From positions 1 to 35,027 of the forward strand of contig JAEYYY010000038.1 of the NCBI GenBank assembly GCA_023430775.1: a stretch of DNA of 35,027 nt. Direction: 5' to 3'. The translations under genes and the position numbers were made by a program. The notes under the pieces are model-generated. The model was not told where the DNA came from. It saw only the letters and a list, made by a program, of their open reading frames with translations, and did no database searches. Below, piece by piece: positions 1 through 8,218 of the stretch (position 1 is the first letter of the stretch; each line of letters begins with the position of its first letter). The DNA comes from Pseudomonadota bacterium (GTDB lineage Bacteria > Myxococcota_A > Polyangia > Haliangiales > Haliangiaceae).

Positions 1-768
1 CCGATGTACGGCCCGCCCGCCGGTCAGCAGCAACCGCAGCCGCCGCCGCAACAAGCGCAGAGCGGACCGCCCGGCGCCAATGGCGGTGACTGGAGCGAGC
101 CTGCGCCGACGGCCTCGGGGCCCTCCGATCCATACACCGCAGGGCCACCGCCACAACAACAACCCGCTGCGCCGCCGGCACCGCCCGCGACGCCAACGGC
201 GCCGCGTGATCCGTGGGGGCCCGGCGATCCAAATCGCACGCCGGAACCTCCCGTGTGGTTGCCTGCAGAGTCCCCACCGGCCGCACCGCCATCGCGGCCG
301 CCGCCGCCGCCGGCGCCCGAGACGGCTGGCCTGTCCGCCGACGCCACGCAGATCCTCGCCGCCCACAATCGCTACCGCGCCGATCACTGCGCGGCGCCGC
401 TGACCTGGTCGCCGAAGCTCGAGCAGGTGGCGAAGGCGTGGGCGAGCTCGCTCAAGAACGACGGCTGCAAGTTCGGCCACAGCGGCAGCAAGTACGGCGA
501 GAACCTCGCCGCGGGGACCAGCGGAACCCTCGACGGCAATGCGGTCGCGGCGATGTGGTACGACGAGATCAAGCTCTACGACTTCAACCGTGGAGGCTTC
601 TCGATGGAGACCGGCCACTTCACGCAGGTGGTGTGGCGCAACTCGAAGCAGATCGGTTGCGGCAAGGCCACCTGCCGCGGCATGGACATCTGGGTCTGCA
701 ACTACGATCCGCCGGGCAACTTCGATCGCGGCTATCGCGACAACGTGAAGCCGAAGGGCTGCAAGTAG
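1..768 (+). CDS. Secreted CAP (SCP/PR1-like) domain protein, 5'-partial
   Basis: The reading frame is open to the left edge, so the gene probably begins upstream. The first visible Met (position 4) has no signal peptide behind it, and proteins of this family are normally exported. The first ~115 visible residues are a Pro/Gln/Ala-rich low-complexity stretch, a likely flexible periplasmic or surface linker. The last ~137 residues are a CAP domain: an opening helix ILAAHNRYR, then GHSGSKYGENLA holding the conserved His and Glu, the HFTQVVWRNS signature (CAP1) and the VCNYDPPGNF signature (CAP2). Bacterial CAP proteins are extracytoplasmic; their biochemical roles are mostly unknown. The stop is followed after 4 nt by the SRPBCC gene, suggesting co-transcription. 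Domain assignment is firm; function is not. Confidence 0.85.
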   Translation, partial: PMYGPPAGQQQPQPPPQQAQSGPPGANGGDWSEPAPTASGPSDPYTAGPPPQQQPAAPPAPPATPTAPRDPWGPGDPNRTPEPPVWLPAESPPAAPPSRPPPPPAPETAGLSADATQILAAHNRYRADHCAAPLTWSPKLEQVAKAWASSLKNDGCKFGHSGSKYGENLAAGTSGTLDGNAVAAMWYDEIKLYDFNRGGFSMETGHFTQVVWRNSKQIGCGKATCRGMDIWVCNYDPPGNFDRGYRDNVKPKGCK

Positions 769-772
769 TCGC

Positions 773-1231
773 GTGAGGCGCGATCGAGTCTCCGCGGTGA
801 TCCCGGCGCCGGCGGCGGAGGTCTTCGATCTGATCCACGACTACGACCGCCGCCTCGAGTGGGACACGCTGCTGCGCGCCGCATATCTCGACGAGGGCTT
901 CACGGCGGCGGGCAAGGGCGTGACCAGCGTCTGCGTCGGTCGCCGTGCGGTCGGCGGTTTCGCGGTGCGAACCAGGTACGTGTCGTTCGAGCGCCCGAAG
1001 GTCGCGGCGGTCGAGATGATCAACGCGCCGCCGCTGTTCTCGACCTGGGCGGCATCGATCCGCCACGCCGAGGAGTCGCCGACGTCGTCGCGCGTGACCT
1101 ACACGTTCAGCTTCCGCGCGCGGCCGCGCTGGCTCGCGTGGCTGTTCGAGCCGATCTTGCTGCGCGTGTTTCGGTGGGAGACCAAGAAGCGCCTGAAGGC
1201 ACTCGCGACGCACTTCGCGAAACGGACCTGA
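773..1231 (+). CDS. SRPBCC (START-like) family protein
   Basis: A 152-residue protein with the helix-grip layout of the SRPBCC superfamily. The N-terminal strand SAVIPAPAAEVFDLIHDYDR is followed by alternating strands (FAVRTRYVSFERPKVAAVEM, SRVTYTFSFRAR) and a long C-terminal helix rich in Leu and Arg/Lys. Family members bind hydrophobic ligands or act in polyketide or lipid handling; nothing here specifies a ligand. The GTG start lies 4 nt after the upstream CAP gene's stop, which argues for a two-gene transcript. It converges on citrate synthase, with a hairpin between them. No signal peptide is seen, so it is probably cytoplasmic. Confidence 0.75.
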   Translation: MRRDRVSAVIPAPAAEVFDLIHDYDRRLEWDTLLRAAYLDEGFTAAGKGVTSVCVGRRAVGGFAVRTRYVSFERPKVAAVEMINAPPLFSTWAASIRHAEESPTSSRVTYTFSFRARPRWLAWLFEPILLRVFRWETKKRLKALATHFAKRT

Positions 1232-1249
1232 CCTCGCTCTCGTACGACC

Positions 1250-1282
1250 GAAAATGACAACGCCCCGCGGATCGCGAGGCGT
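1250..1282 (-). terminator. Terminator downstream of citrate synthase
   Basis: An inverted repeat ACGCCCCGCG / CGCGAGGCGT (1260-1269 and 1273-1282) forms 9 of 10 pairs around a 3-nt loop. Read on the minus strand it is followed by a T-rich run (TTGTCATTTT), as expected for a rho-independent terminator of gltA. It lies in the short gap between two convergent genes. Confidence 0.6.
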
Positions 1283-1302
1283 ACGCCGACGAGGAATCGC
1301 GG

Positions 1303-2589
1303 CTAGCGCTGTTCCATCGAGACGTACTTGCGCGGCGCGGCGCCGGTGTAGATCTGGCGCGGACGACCGATCTTGGTGTCCTTGTCCTCGACCATCTCCT
1401 TCCAGTGCGCGATCCAGCCGGGCAGGCGACCGAGCGCGAACATCACCGTGAACATGTCGGTGGGGATGCCCATCGCGCGGTAGATGATGCCGCTGTAGAA
1501 GTCGACGATCGGGTACAGCTTCTTGCTGACGAAGTAGTTGTCCTTGAGCGCGATCTCCTCGAGCCCCTTCGCGAGGTCGAGCAGCGGATCCTTGACGCCG
1601 AGCTGCTGCAGCACGTCGTCGCACATCTTCTTGAGGATCTTCGCGCGCGGGTCGTAGTTCTTGTAGACGCGGTGACCGAAGCCCATCAGCCGGTTGCCGC
1701 CGCGCTTGTTCTTGACGTCGTCGACGAAGCGCTTGGGGTCGCCGCCTTCCTTGCGGATGGCCTCGAGCATCTCGATGACGGCCTGGTTGGCACCGCCGTG
1801 GAGCGGTCCCCAGAGGGCGAGGATGCCGGCGGCGATCGCCGCGTAGACGTTGGCGCCCGAGCTGCCGACCATGCGCACCGTCGAGGTCGAGCAGTTCTGC
1901 TCGTGATCGGCGTGCAGGATGAGGAGCTGGTTGAGCGCCTTCTCGAGCACCGGCGGGACCTCGTACTCCTCGCTCGGCACCGCGAACATCATGTGGAGGA
2001 AGTTCGCGCAGTACTTCAGCGAGTTCTTCGGGTAGACGATCGGCTGGCCGATCGACTTCTTGTACGCGAACGCCGCGATCGTGCGGACCTTCGACAGGAT
2101 CCGCGTGATGTGCAGATCGATCGACGAGTTGCGATCGAGGCTGTCGGGGTAGTACGCCGACATCGACGTCACCATCGCCGACAGCACCGCCATCGGGTGG
2201 CTGGTCGGCGGGTAGCCGGCGAAGAAGTGGTGCATGTCCTCGTGGATCAGCGAGTGGCGGATCAGCGAGGTCGAGAACTTCTGGCGCTCCTCGGCACTGG
2301 GCAGCTTGCCGTTGATCAGCAGGTAGCTGACCTCGACGAAGTCGCTCTTCTCCGCGAGATCCTCGATCGAGTAACCGCGGTACCGCAGGATGCCCTTCTC
2401 CCCATCCAGGTACGTGATCGCGCTCGTGGTCGAGCCCGTGTTCATGTAGCCGCTATCGAGCGTGATGTAGCCGGTCTCTGCGCGGAGCGAACGAATATCG
2501 ATCGCATGCTCGTTTTCGGTGCCGACGATGACAGGAAGGCTGGCTTCCTTACCGTCGGGGAGTGTGAGCTTCGCGGTCTTCGTGGTCAT
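1303..2589 (-). CDS. gltA: Citrate synthase
   Basis: Condenses oxaloacetate and acetyl-CoA to citrate, the entry step of the TCA cycle, in the cytoplasm. The product is 428 residues, essentially the length of the E. coli enzyme (427). The catalytic residues line up: His264 in GPLHGGANQAV, His306 in MGFGHRVYKNYDP, and Asp363 in PIVDFYSG. The chosen ATG at 2589 gives MTTKTAKLTL and has a good ribosome-binding site (GGGAG) a few bases upstream. The frame stays open further upstream, but that extension is basic and unlike the family. It lies downstream of, and on the same strand as, the TPR/barrel gene but is separated from it by a terminator, so it should have its own promoter. Confidence 0.97.
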   Translation of the reverse strand: MTTKTAKLTLPDGKEASLPVIVGTENEHAIDIRSLRAETGYITLDSGYMNTGSTTSAITYLDGEKGILRYRGYSIEDLAEKSDFVEVSYLLINGKLPSAEERQKFSTSLIRHSLIHEDMHHFFAGYPPTSHPMAVLSAMVTSMSAYYPDSLDRNSSIDLHITRILSKVRTIAAFAYKKSIGQPIVYPKNSLKYCANFLHMMFAVPSEEYEVPPVLEKALNQLLILHADHEQNCSTSTVRMVGSSGANVYAAIAAGILALWGPLHGGANQAVIEMLEAIRKEGGDPKRFVDDVKNKRGGNRLMGFGHRVYKNYDPRAKILKKMCDDVLQQLGVKDPLLDLAKGLEEIALKDNYFVSKKLYPIVDFYSGIIYRAMGIPTDMFTVMFALGRLPGWIAHWKEMVEDKDTKIGRPRQIYTGAAPRKYVSMEQR

Positions 2590-2659
2590 GACGATCTCCC
2601 TCGGTAAACTGCTGCGCGACCATACCGTTCCTCGTCGCCTACGTCCCCACGAGTGGTCC

Positions 2660-2695
2660 GAAAAGCGAAACGCCCCGGCGGTCAGCCAGGGTGTT
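2660..2695 (-). terminator. Rho-independent terminator after the TPR/barrel gene
   Basis: On the minus strand, AACACCCTGGC and GCCGGGGCGTT (2685-2695 and 2669-2679) form an 11-bp stem with one A-C mismatch and one G-U pair around a 5-nt loop. It is followed by TTTCGCTTTT. It lies 40 nt beyond the stop of the 2735-3892 gene and upstream of gltA. Confidence 0.7.
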
Positions 2696-2734
2696 AGATG
2701 TGGGACGAATCGTGCTCGTTGCAGAATGCGTCGA

Positions 2735-3892
2735 TCACTCGAGCGTGACGAACGGCGACGAGCCGATCGGCGTCGAGAACCGGTGCGTGTAGCCGACACC
2801 GAAGTAGCCGTAGCCGCCTCCCTTATCGAGGCCCGCCTGCATGGCCGTCAGACCACCGTCGACGCCGGGATCCGAGAACACCGCGGAATAGCCGTTGGCG
2901 CCGATCTTGACGCTCAGCACGTGCTCCATGCGAGCACCGAACGCGTACTCGAGGCCGAGCTCGACGCGCACGCCGGCCGCGGCGTAGTTGAACTGCGCCT
3001 CGCCATCGAACTGATCGAACTCCGGGCTGTAGAGCGCGAGCTGCGCGCCGATCATCGGCGTCAGGCACAGGCGCTCGGTGCTCGGCGGACAGAGGTGCTT
3101 GTAGAGACCGATACCGAGGTCGACGGAGGTCAGGCTGATGTCGCCGCCGGTGCCATCCTCGTTCGGCGTGAACTGCGCGTACTGGATGTACGTCTGCGCG
3201 CCGATCCGCTGCGCCGGGTTGAACAGGTAGTTGCCGTGCAGCTCGAAGCCGACCGCGGTGTTGCCGTAGACGTCGGGCTGACCGATCGTGCCGCCGGCGC
3301 CGAACACGTTGCCGCCGAGCGTCCAGATGTACTTGTTGTCGCCTGCCTTGGTGCCGGCGAACACGCCGGTACCGGACGGCGGCCGCCCGACGACCGGGTT
3401 CGCCACCGGCTGCACCACCTGTTGCTGGCACTCGGGAAGCGACGGGTTGGTCTGGCAGGTCTCGGGCGGCGGTGCGCAGCCCGGAGCGCCCGGGTCCTGC
3501 TGGCAGTCGGGGAGACCACCGCCACCGCCAGCCTCGACGTCGAGACCCTGGCTCTTCGCTTCGTCCTTGATGCGGCCGGTGAGCTTCGCCGCCTTGCCGT
3601 TGAGCTCGGCGGTGGGGTTGTTCTTCTCGACCGCATTGCACGCGGTGATCGCCTCGCTGAACTTGCCTTCCTGGAACAGCGACGTGCAGAGGTTGAAGAA
3701 GTACTTCGCCTCGGGAACGCGGGCGACCGCCTCGCGGAACTTGGCCGAGGCCTCGGCGTACTTGTTCGAGTACATCAGCTCCTTGCCTTCCTCGTTGAGC
3801 TTGGCAGCGAGCTCGGCCTGTGTTTCGGCGACGGCCAGAGAGCTAAGAGTGGTGAGGGCGGCAAGCACCGCACCTGAAGTCAGCCTACGCAT
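2735..3892 (-). CDS. TPR-domain protein with Cys/Pro linker and C-terminal beta-barrel-like domain
   Basis: 385 residues. The chosen ATG at 3892 gives MRRLTSGAVLAAL... with a signal peptide (cleavage near AVA|ET) and a strong GGAGGG ribosome-binding site; an upstream in-frame start would bury the signal. Residues ~25-95 are tetratricopeptide-like (AAKLNEEGKELMYSNKYAEASAKF, FFNLCTSLFQEGKFSEAI). Then comes a Gly run and a linker with two similar Cys-bracketed units, CQQDPGAPGC and CQTNPSLPEC. From ~165 to the end the sequence shows alternating aromatic/hydrophobic strands typical of a small outer-membrane barrel (LGLEYAFGARMEHVLSVKIG, YGYFGVGYTHRF). It is likely an envelope protein with a periplasmic TPR arm. 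The function is unknown; TPR-plus-barrel proteins are common in myxobacteria. Confidence 0.75.
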   Translation of the reverse strand: MRRLTSGAVLAALTTLSSLAVAETQAELAAKLNEEGKELMYSNKYAEASAKFREAVARVPEAKYFFNLCTSLFQEGKFSEAITACNAVEKNNPTAELNGKAAKLTGRIKDEAKSQGLDVEAGGGGGLPDCQQDPGAPGCAPPPETCQTNPSLPECQQQVVQPVANPVVGRPPSGTGVFAGTKAGDNKYIWTLGGNVFGAGGTIGQPDVYGNTAVGFELHGNYLFNPAQRIGAQTYIQYAQFTPNEDGTGGDISLTSVDLGIGLYKHLCPPSTERLCLTPMIGAQLALYSPEFDQFDGEAQFNYAAAGVRVELGLEYAFGARMEHVLSVKIGANGYSAVFSDPGVDGGLTAMQAGLDKGGGYGYFGVGYTHRFSTPIGSSPFVTLE

Positions 3893-3974
3893 CGGTTCCC
3901 TCCGCGTCGGTACGTGACGGCGCCCGACGTAATAGCGCAAATCCTACCACCGATTAGCGGGCTTTTCCCCCCGG

Positions 3975-5282
3975 CTAGCTGCGCCGCTTGGCGCGCTTGC
4001 GATCTTTTTCACGGCTGGTGGCACGGTCGATCAAGCGCCGCGCGGCTTCCTGCCCCCGCAGATGCCAGTTCTCGGCGTTGCCGAACAGGACCGAGACCAC
4101 GATCTCCGGCTTCTCGACCGGCGCGAAGCCGACGAACCACGAGTGCTCCATGTAGAACGGCTCGGTCTTCGTCAGCGTGCCCGTCTTGCCGGCGGCGTGG
4201 ACATCGCGGCCCTTGCCGAACGACTTGGCGGCGCTGCCGCTCTCGCACGTCGACATCATCATCTTCGCGATCTCGCGGGCGTGCGCCGCGGTGATCACGC
4301 GATGGCTGGCAGGCGTCGGGATCGCGGTGCCGTCGATCGCGGCGATCAGCGTGGGCGTCGGCTGCTTGCCGTCACCGGCGAACGTCGCGGCGACCAGCGC
4401 ACCGCCGAGCACCGACAGCTTCGCGCCGCCGGTGTTCGCCGAGAAGCCGGCGGCGACCTTCGCGAAGTCGAGATCGCGCTCGGGCGGGACGTCGATCGCG
4501 CCGACGCTGCCGGCGAGCTCGCCGAGCGGCGCCGTCCAGCCGAACTTCGCGGCGGTGCTCGCGAGCGTCTTCGGCTGTAGCTTCTGGTAGGCGAGCTTGC
4601 CGAGGATCGCGTTGTTGGAGTGCGCGACGCCGTAGCCGAGCGTCTCGCAACGCGAGTCGCGCTTGCTGTCGGTCAGGTTGCTCGTCATCACCGAGCGAAT
4701 CCCGCCGTGGAAGCAGATCTTGTCGTCGGGATCGACGCCGGCCTCGAGCAGTGCGCTCGCGGTGACCAGCTTGAACACGCTGGCCGCGGGCGCCCACGGC
4801 GAGGTCGCCAGCGTGGCGTCGCGCGTACCCTCGCGTCCGCCTTCGTTGCTCTCGGTGCGGCGGCCGGCGAGGGCGAGGATGCGGCCGTCCGGCGCCATCG
4901 CGACGATCGCGGCGCGCGGTGCGCGGCCCTCGGCGAGCAACTTCTCGGCGAGCTTCTGCAGCGTGGGATCGAGCGTCAGCGTGGCCTTGTGGCCATCGGT
5001 CATCTTCGCGACGTAGCGATCTCCCTCGAGCTCGATGGTGGAGAGATCGACCGTCGGCGCGGGACCGTTGATCGCCGTCGGCGTGGACGCGCGCACGGCC
5101 GGCATGTTCGGCGCCGACTTGAACGCGAGGTTGCCGGCGACGTCGTCGGGCGGTGGTGGCTGGCCCAGCGGCGCACCGGCGATCGCGGTGCTCGGTGTGT
5201 GGCCGCCCGAAGATCCGCCGAGCACTGCGATGCCGATGGCGATCGCGCCCGACCCTGCGAGGAGATAAGACCTGCGTCGCAT
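3975..5282 (-). CDS. Penicillin-binding protein, transpeptidase domain only
   Basis: A peptidoglycan D,D-transpeptidase-like protein of 435 residues. All three penicillin-binding motifs are present: S168-V-F-K171 (nucleophile and Lys), S222-N-N224, and K366-T-G368. Residues ~6-22 are a hydrophobic anchor, placing the catalytic domain in the periplasm. A Pro/Ala-rich linker leads to TLDPTLQKLAEKLL, the segment that in class A PBPs joins the glycosyltransferase to the transpeptidase. There is no glycosyltransferase domain and no obvious PBP dimerisation domain, so this is a short, monofunctional form. Start: ATG at 5282; an in-frame ATG at 5303 adds seven residues and cannot be excluded. The C-terminus is strongly basic (REKDRKRAKRRS). 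Divergent from the lipoprotein gene at 5357. Confidence 0.85.
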   Translation of the reverse strand: MRRRSYLLAGSGAIAIGIAVLGGSSGGHTPSTAIAGAPLGQPPPPDDVAGNLAFKSAPNMPAVRASTPTAINGPAPTVDLSTIELEGDRYVAKMTDGHKATLTLDPTLQKLAEKLLAEGRAPRAAIVAMAPDGRILALAGRRTESNEGGREGTRDATLATSPWAPAASVFKLVTASALLEAGVDPDDKICFHGGIRSVMTSNLTDSKRDSRCETLGYGVAHSNNAILGKLAYQKLQPKTLASTAAKFGWTAPLGELAGSVGAIDVPPERDLDFAKVAAGFSANTGGAKLSVLGGALVAATFAGDGKQPTPTLIAAIDGTAIPTPASHRVITAAHAREIAKMMMSTCESGSAAKSFGKGRDVHAAGKTGTLTKTEPFYMEHSWFVGFAPVEKPEIVVSVLFGNAENWHLRGQEAARRLIDRATSREKDRKRAKRRS

Positions 5283-5356
5283 CGAGCCTGGATGTATCTG
5301 CATCCTGGCGGTGGCACAAGAATCTTTCCGTGCTTTACGTGGTGTAGGGTCACCGC

Positions 5357-5854
5357 GTGCGCCTCGTTTTTTTGATCCTCGCGACGCTCGCAGCGTGTCG
5401 GCCGGAGAGAAAGCCGACGACGCCGCGCGAGATGCCGCTGCCCTCGATCCAGGTCGGCGCGTGTGGTCAGCCCGGGCGCGATGGCGTGATGAGCGCGACC
5501 CCGAAGGCCGAGCACGCCGATCGAGATCTCGACGGTGATGGGGTAGCGGAGAGCATCGTGGTCGACCGGTCGATGTGTACGGCGGAGGGCAACTGCTACT
5601 GGAACGTGTTTCGCGCGCAGCCCGCAGGCGAATGTGCGCGCTACGCCGGCACGTTCGCGGCCGCCGCACTCGAGCCGCAAACCTCGCGTGGCGACGACGG
5701 TCTGTCCGACGTCCGCGGCTACTGGAACCTACACGGCGGGAGATTACTGCTCCAGTCGTACCGGTTCGTCCGCGGCGGATACCAGCTGGTCGAGGCGCTG
5801 CTGTGCCGGCGCGGATCAGACGACCGGCTCGAATGCATGGACGACGAGCGCTGA
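5357..5854 (+). CDS. Small lipoprotein, unknown function
   Basis: 165 residues beginning with a short lipoprotein signal; the lipobox LAAC puts the acylated Cys at position 14. GTG start preceded by TAGGGT. The mature part contains DRDLDGDGVAES, an Asp-rich loop like those of EF-hand/FG-GAP calcium-binding repeats, and five further cysteines, so disulfides are possible. I do not recognise a family. The next gene (FHA-GGDEF) starts 31 nt downstream, so this may be the first gene of the signalling/molybdate cluster. It is divergent from the transpeptidase gene across a ~75-nt gap that must hold both promoters. Confidence 0.7.
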   Translation: MRLVFLILATLAACRPERKPTTPREMPLPSIQVGACGQPGRDGVMSATPKAEHADRDLDGDGVAESIVVDRSMCTAEGNCYWNVFRAQPAGECARYAGTFAAAALEPQTSRGDDGLSDVRGYWNLHGGRLLLQSYRFVRGGYQLVEALLCRRGSDDRLECMDDER

Positions 5855-5885
5855 ACTGCCCGAATTCTGTTACGATCGGGTCTGG

Positions 5886-6770
5886 GTGAGCGATACCGGG
5901 CGCAACAAGACGGTGGTCACCGCGATCTCGAAGATCAGCGATCGACCAGTCGCCAAAGAGGCGTGTCTGGTCGTGATCTACGGCCTCGAGCTCGGCAAGA
6001 AGTTCAACTTGAACCGGCCGCAGATCATCATCGGCCGGTCCTCCAAGGCCGACATCCAGATCGATCAGGAAGCGGTCAGCCGCAACCACTGCAAGATCAT
6101 CAACACCGGCAACGCGATCATGCTCCGCGACATGGGGTCGACCAACGGCACCTACGTCAACGACGAGATGATCGACGAGTACGTGCTGCGCGACGGCGAC
6201 TTCATCAAGGTCGGTCGCTGCATCTTCAAGTTCCTGTCGGGCAACAACATCGAGAACGCCTACCACGAGGAGATCTACCGGCTCACCACGGTCGACGGCC
6301 TCACCCAGGTGTTCAACCGCCGCTACTTCGTCGAGACGCTCGAGCGCGAGATCGGGCGCGCGCTGCGCTATCGCCGCGATCTGTCGCTGATCATGTTCGA
6401 CATCGATCGCTTCAAGGGCGTCAACGATTCGTTCGGTCACCTCGCGGGCGATCACGTGCTCAAGCACCTGGCCTCGGTGATCAAGACGCGGATCCGTCGC
6501 GAGGACGTGCTCGCGCGCTACGGCGGCGAGGAGTTCGCGATCGTGCTGCCGGAGATCGATCACTACAACGCGATGCAGTTCGCCGAAAAGATCCGCAAGC
6601 TCGTCGAAGCCGCCGAGTTCAAGTTCGAGGATGCCGTGATCCCGGTGACCGTCTCGATCGGTGTCGCCAGCTTGCGCGGCGAGATCGAGGATGCGCTCGA
6701 GTTCATCAAGCAAGCGGACACCCACCTGTTTGCCGCCAAAGAGGGCGGTCGCAATCGAGTGGTTGGATAG
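5886..6770 (+). CDS. FHA-GGDEF diguanylate cyclase
   Basis: Predicted to make cyclic di-GMP from two GTP, with an FHA domain that reads phosphothreonine. 294 residues from the GTG at 5886; the frame upstream is open but runs antisense-like through the preceding lipoprotein gene, so the short form is preferred. The FHA domain (~28-117) has the canonical GRSS (50-53), SRNH (65-68) and GSTNGTYVND (84-93). The GGDEF domain (~130-294) has LTQVFNRRYF, FDIDRFKGVND, the active-site GGEEF (213-217) and an intact inhibitory I-site RRED (204-207) five residues before it, so product feedback inhibition is likely. No membrane segment: cytoplasmic. The FHA domain predicts control by a Ser/Thr kinase; one is encoded at 11566-13581, but a link is only a guess. 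Confidence 0.92.
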   Translation: MSDTGRNKTVVTAISKISDRPVAKEACLVVIYGLELGKKFNLNRPQIIIGRSSKADIQIDQEAVSRNHCKIINTGNAIMLRDMGSTNGTYVNDEMIDEYVLRDGDFIKVGRCIFKFLSGNNIENAYHEEIYRLTTVDGLTQVFNRRYFVETLEREIGRALRYRRDLSLIMFDIDRFKGVNDSFGHLAGDHVLKHLASVIKTRIRREDVLARYGGEEFAIVLPEIDHYNAMQFAEKIRKLVEAAEFKFEDAVIPVTVSIGVASLRGEIEDALEFIKQADTHLFAAKEGGRNRVVG

Positions 6771-6778
6771 TCGCGGCG

Positions 6779-7540
6779 ATGGCTCGTTCCGACGGCTCGG
6801 CGGCGGCAGACCTCGATAGCGCACGAGAGCTCCGCGAGAAGAAGCGCGTCCTCGCGGCACTGGTGGTCCACGACCTGCGCAGTCCGCTCGCCGGCATCCA
6901 GGGCTATCTCGATCTGCTGCGCGAGCTCGTGCTCCAGGACGAGTCGCCGACCAGGAACGAGGCGATCGGCTACCTCGACGATGCGACCACGCTGGTCGGC
7001 AAGGCGCTCGGGCTGGTCGGGACCATCCTCGACGTCGACGAGCTCGAGGACGGCATCCTGCGCGTCGTCCGCGCACCGGTGAAGATCGCCGAGCTGATCG
7101 AGCGAGCGCGCGCCGGCAACCGCGCGCACATCGAGGTCCGCCAGCTGCGCTACGAGCTGGTCTGCGATCTCGAGCTCGAGGCGCAGCTCGATCGCGATCT
7201 GTTCGCCCGCATCTTCGAGAACCTGCTCGATAACGGTGCGCGCTACGCACCGCGCGGTGGTGTGCTGTCGGTGACCGCGATGCGCGTGGAGCGCAGCGAC
7301 GTTGCCTCGGGGTATGTCGAGATCGCGATCGGCAACAACGGCCCCGCGGTGCCGGCCGCCGAGCGCGAGGCGATCTTCGGACGCTACTTCCAGGTCGAGG
7401 CACGCCGCGCTGCTGCGCGCGCGAACCGCGGTCTCGGCCTCTACTTCTGCAAGCTCGCGGTCGAGGCCCACGGCGGCACGATTCACGTCGAGTCGCGTCC
7501 CGGGCTCGGCACCGTGTTCGTGATCCGCATCCCGGATTGA
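6779..7540 (+). CDS. Soluble histidine kinase without sensor domain
   Basis: 253 residues, starting 8 nt after the GGDEF gene. A HisKA dimerisation segment carries the phospho-accepting His31 in VVHDLRSPLAGIQGYLDLL. The ATPase part shows the N box (IFENLLDNGARYAP, ~145-158), a G1-like element GNNGPAVP (185-192) in which Asn replaces the usual Asp, the F box (IFGRYFQ, 199-205) and the G2 box NRGLGLYFCK (216-225). There is no transmembrane segment, PAS, GAF or HAMP; only ~20 residues precede the His helix. It must take its signal from a partner protein. No response regulator is adjacent. Only 3 nt separate it from modB, so it is probably translated with the transporter. Confidence 0.88.
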   Translation: MARSDGSAAADLDSARELREKKRVLAALVVHDLRSPLAGIQGYLDLLRELVLQDESPTRNEAIGYLDDATTLVGKALGLVGTILDVDELEDGILRVVRAPVKIAELIERARAGNRAHIEVRQLRYELVCDLELEAQLDRDLFARIFENLLDNGARYAPRGGVLSVTAMRVERSDVASGYVEIAIGNNGPAVPAAEREAIFGRYFQVEARRAAARANRGLGLYFCKLAVEAHGGTIHVESRPGLGTVFVIRIPD

Positions 7541-7543
7541 TCC

Positions 7544-8218
7544 ATGTCGTGGGGGCCCCTCTGGCTATCGTTCCAGATCGCCGCCGTCGCGACGCTGTTG
7601 ACGCTGATCGTCGGCACGTCGCTCGCGCTGGTGCTCCACTACTGGCGGCGCTGGCCGGGCCGTGACCTGGTCGATGCGCTGATCTCCGCGCCGCTCGTGC
7701 TGCCCCCGACGGTGCTCGGCTACTACCTGCTGGTGCTGGTCGGCAACAACAGCATCGTCGCCGATACCTGGAAGGCGCTGTTCGGCGGCCGCACGATCAT
7801 CTTCAACTTCGAGGGAGCGGTGCTCGCCGCCGCGGTCGGCTCGCTGCCGCTCGTGGTGCGCTCGATCCGGATCGCGCTCGATGCGATCGATCCGAATCTG
7901 ATCTCCGCGGCGCGCACGCTCGGTGCCAGCCCGACGCGGACCGTGCTGACGATCGTGGTGCCGCTCGCTGCGCCCGGCATGATCGCGGGCGCGATGCTCG
8001 GCTTCGCACGCTCGCTCGGCGACTACGGTGCGACGCTGATGGTCGCTGGTGCGCGGATCGACGGTACCTCGCCGGCGTCGATCTACATCATGGACCAGAT
8101 GCTCGGTGGTCACGACGAGAACGTGTTCGGCATGGCGCTCGCCACCACGATCCTCGGCATCACGATGCTGTACTTCGCGAACAAGCTGACGCGGCGGATG
8201 CACGTCCATCGGATATGA
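7544..8218 (+). CDS. modB: Molybdate ABC transporter permease
   Basis: Inner-membrane channel subunit for molybdate import. 224 residues, all helical membrane segments, with the ModB hallmark PLVLPPTVLGYYLLVLVG (~50-67) and the cytoplasmic EAA loop AARTLGASPTRTVLTIVVPLAAPG that docks on the ATPase, followed by FARSLGDYGATLMVAG and the ModB-like tail SPASIYIMDQML. ATG 3 nt after the histidine kinase stop; overlaps modC by 4 nt (ATGA), a sign of translational coupling. Related permeases carry tungstate or sulfate; the motifs fit ModB best. No substrate-binding protein gene (modA) is present in the window. Confidence 0.88.
   Translation: MSWGPLWLSFQIAAVATLLTLIVGTSLALVLHYWRRWPGRDLVDALISAPLVLPPTVLGYYLLVLVGNNSIVADTWKALFGGRTIIFNFEGAVLAAAVGSLPLVVRSIRIALDAIDPNLISAARTLGASPTRTVLTIVVPLAAPGMIAGAMLGFARSLGDYGATLMVAGARIDGTSPASIYIMDQMLGGHDENVFGMALATTILGITMLYFANKLTRRMHVHRI

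Noticed and set aside
1405..2607. Plus-strand 400-codon frame
   Set aside because: Antisense to citrate synthase, whose catalytic residues align exactly with the E. coli enzyme.
5283..7403. Minus-strand frame that would extend the transpeptidase by ~700 residues
   Set aside because: It runs opposite the well-supported lipoprotein, FHA-GGDEF and histidine kinase genes, and the membrane anchor lies just after the ATG at 5282.
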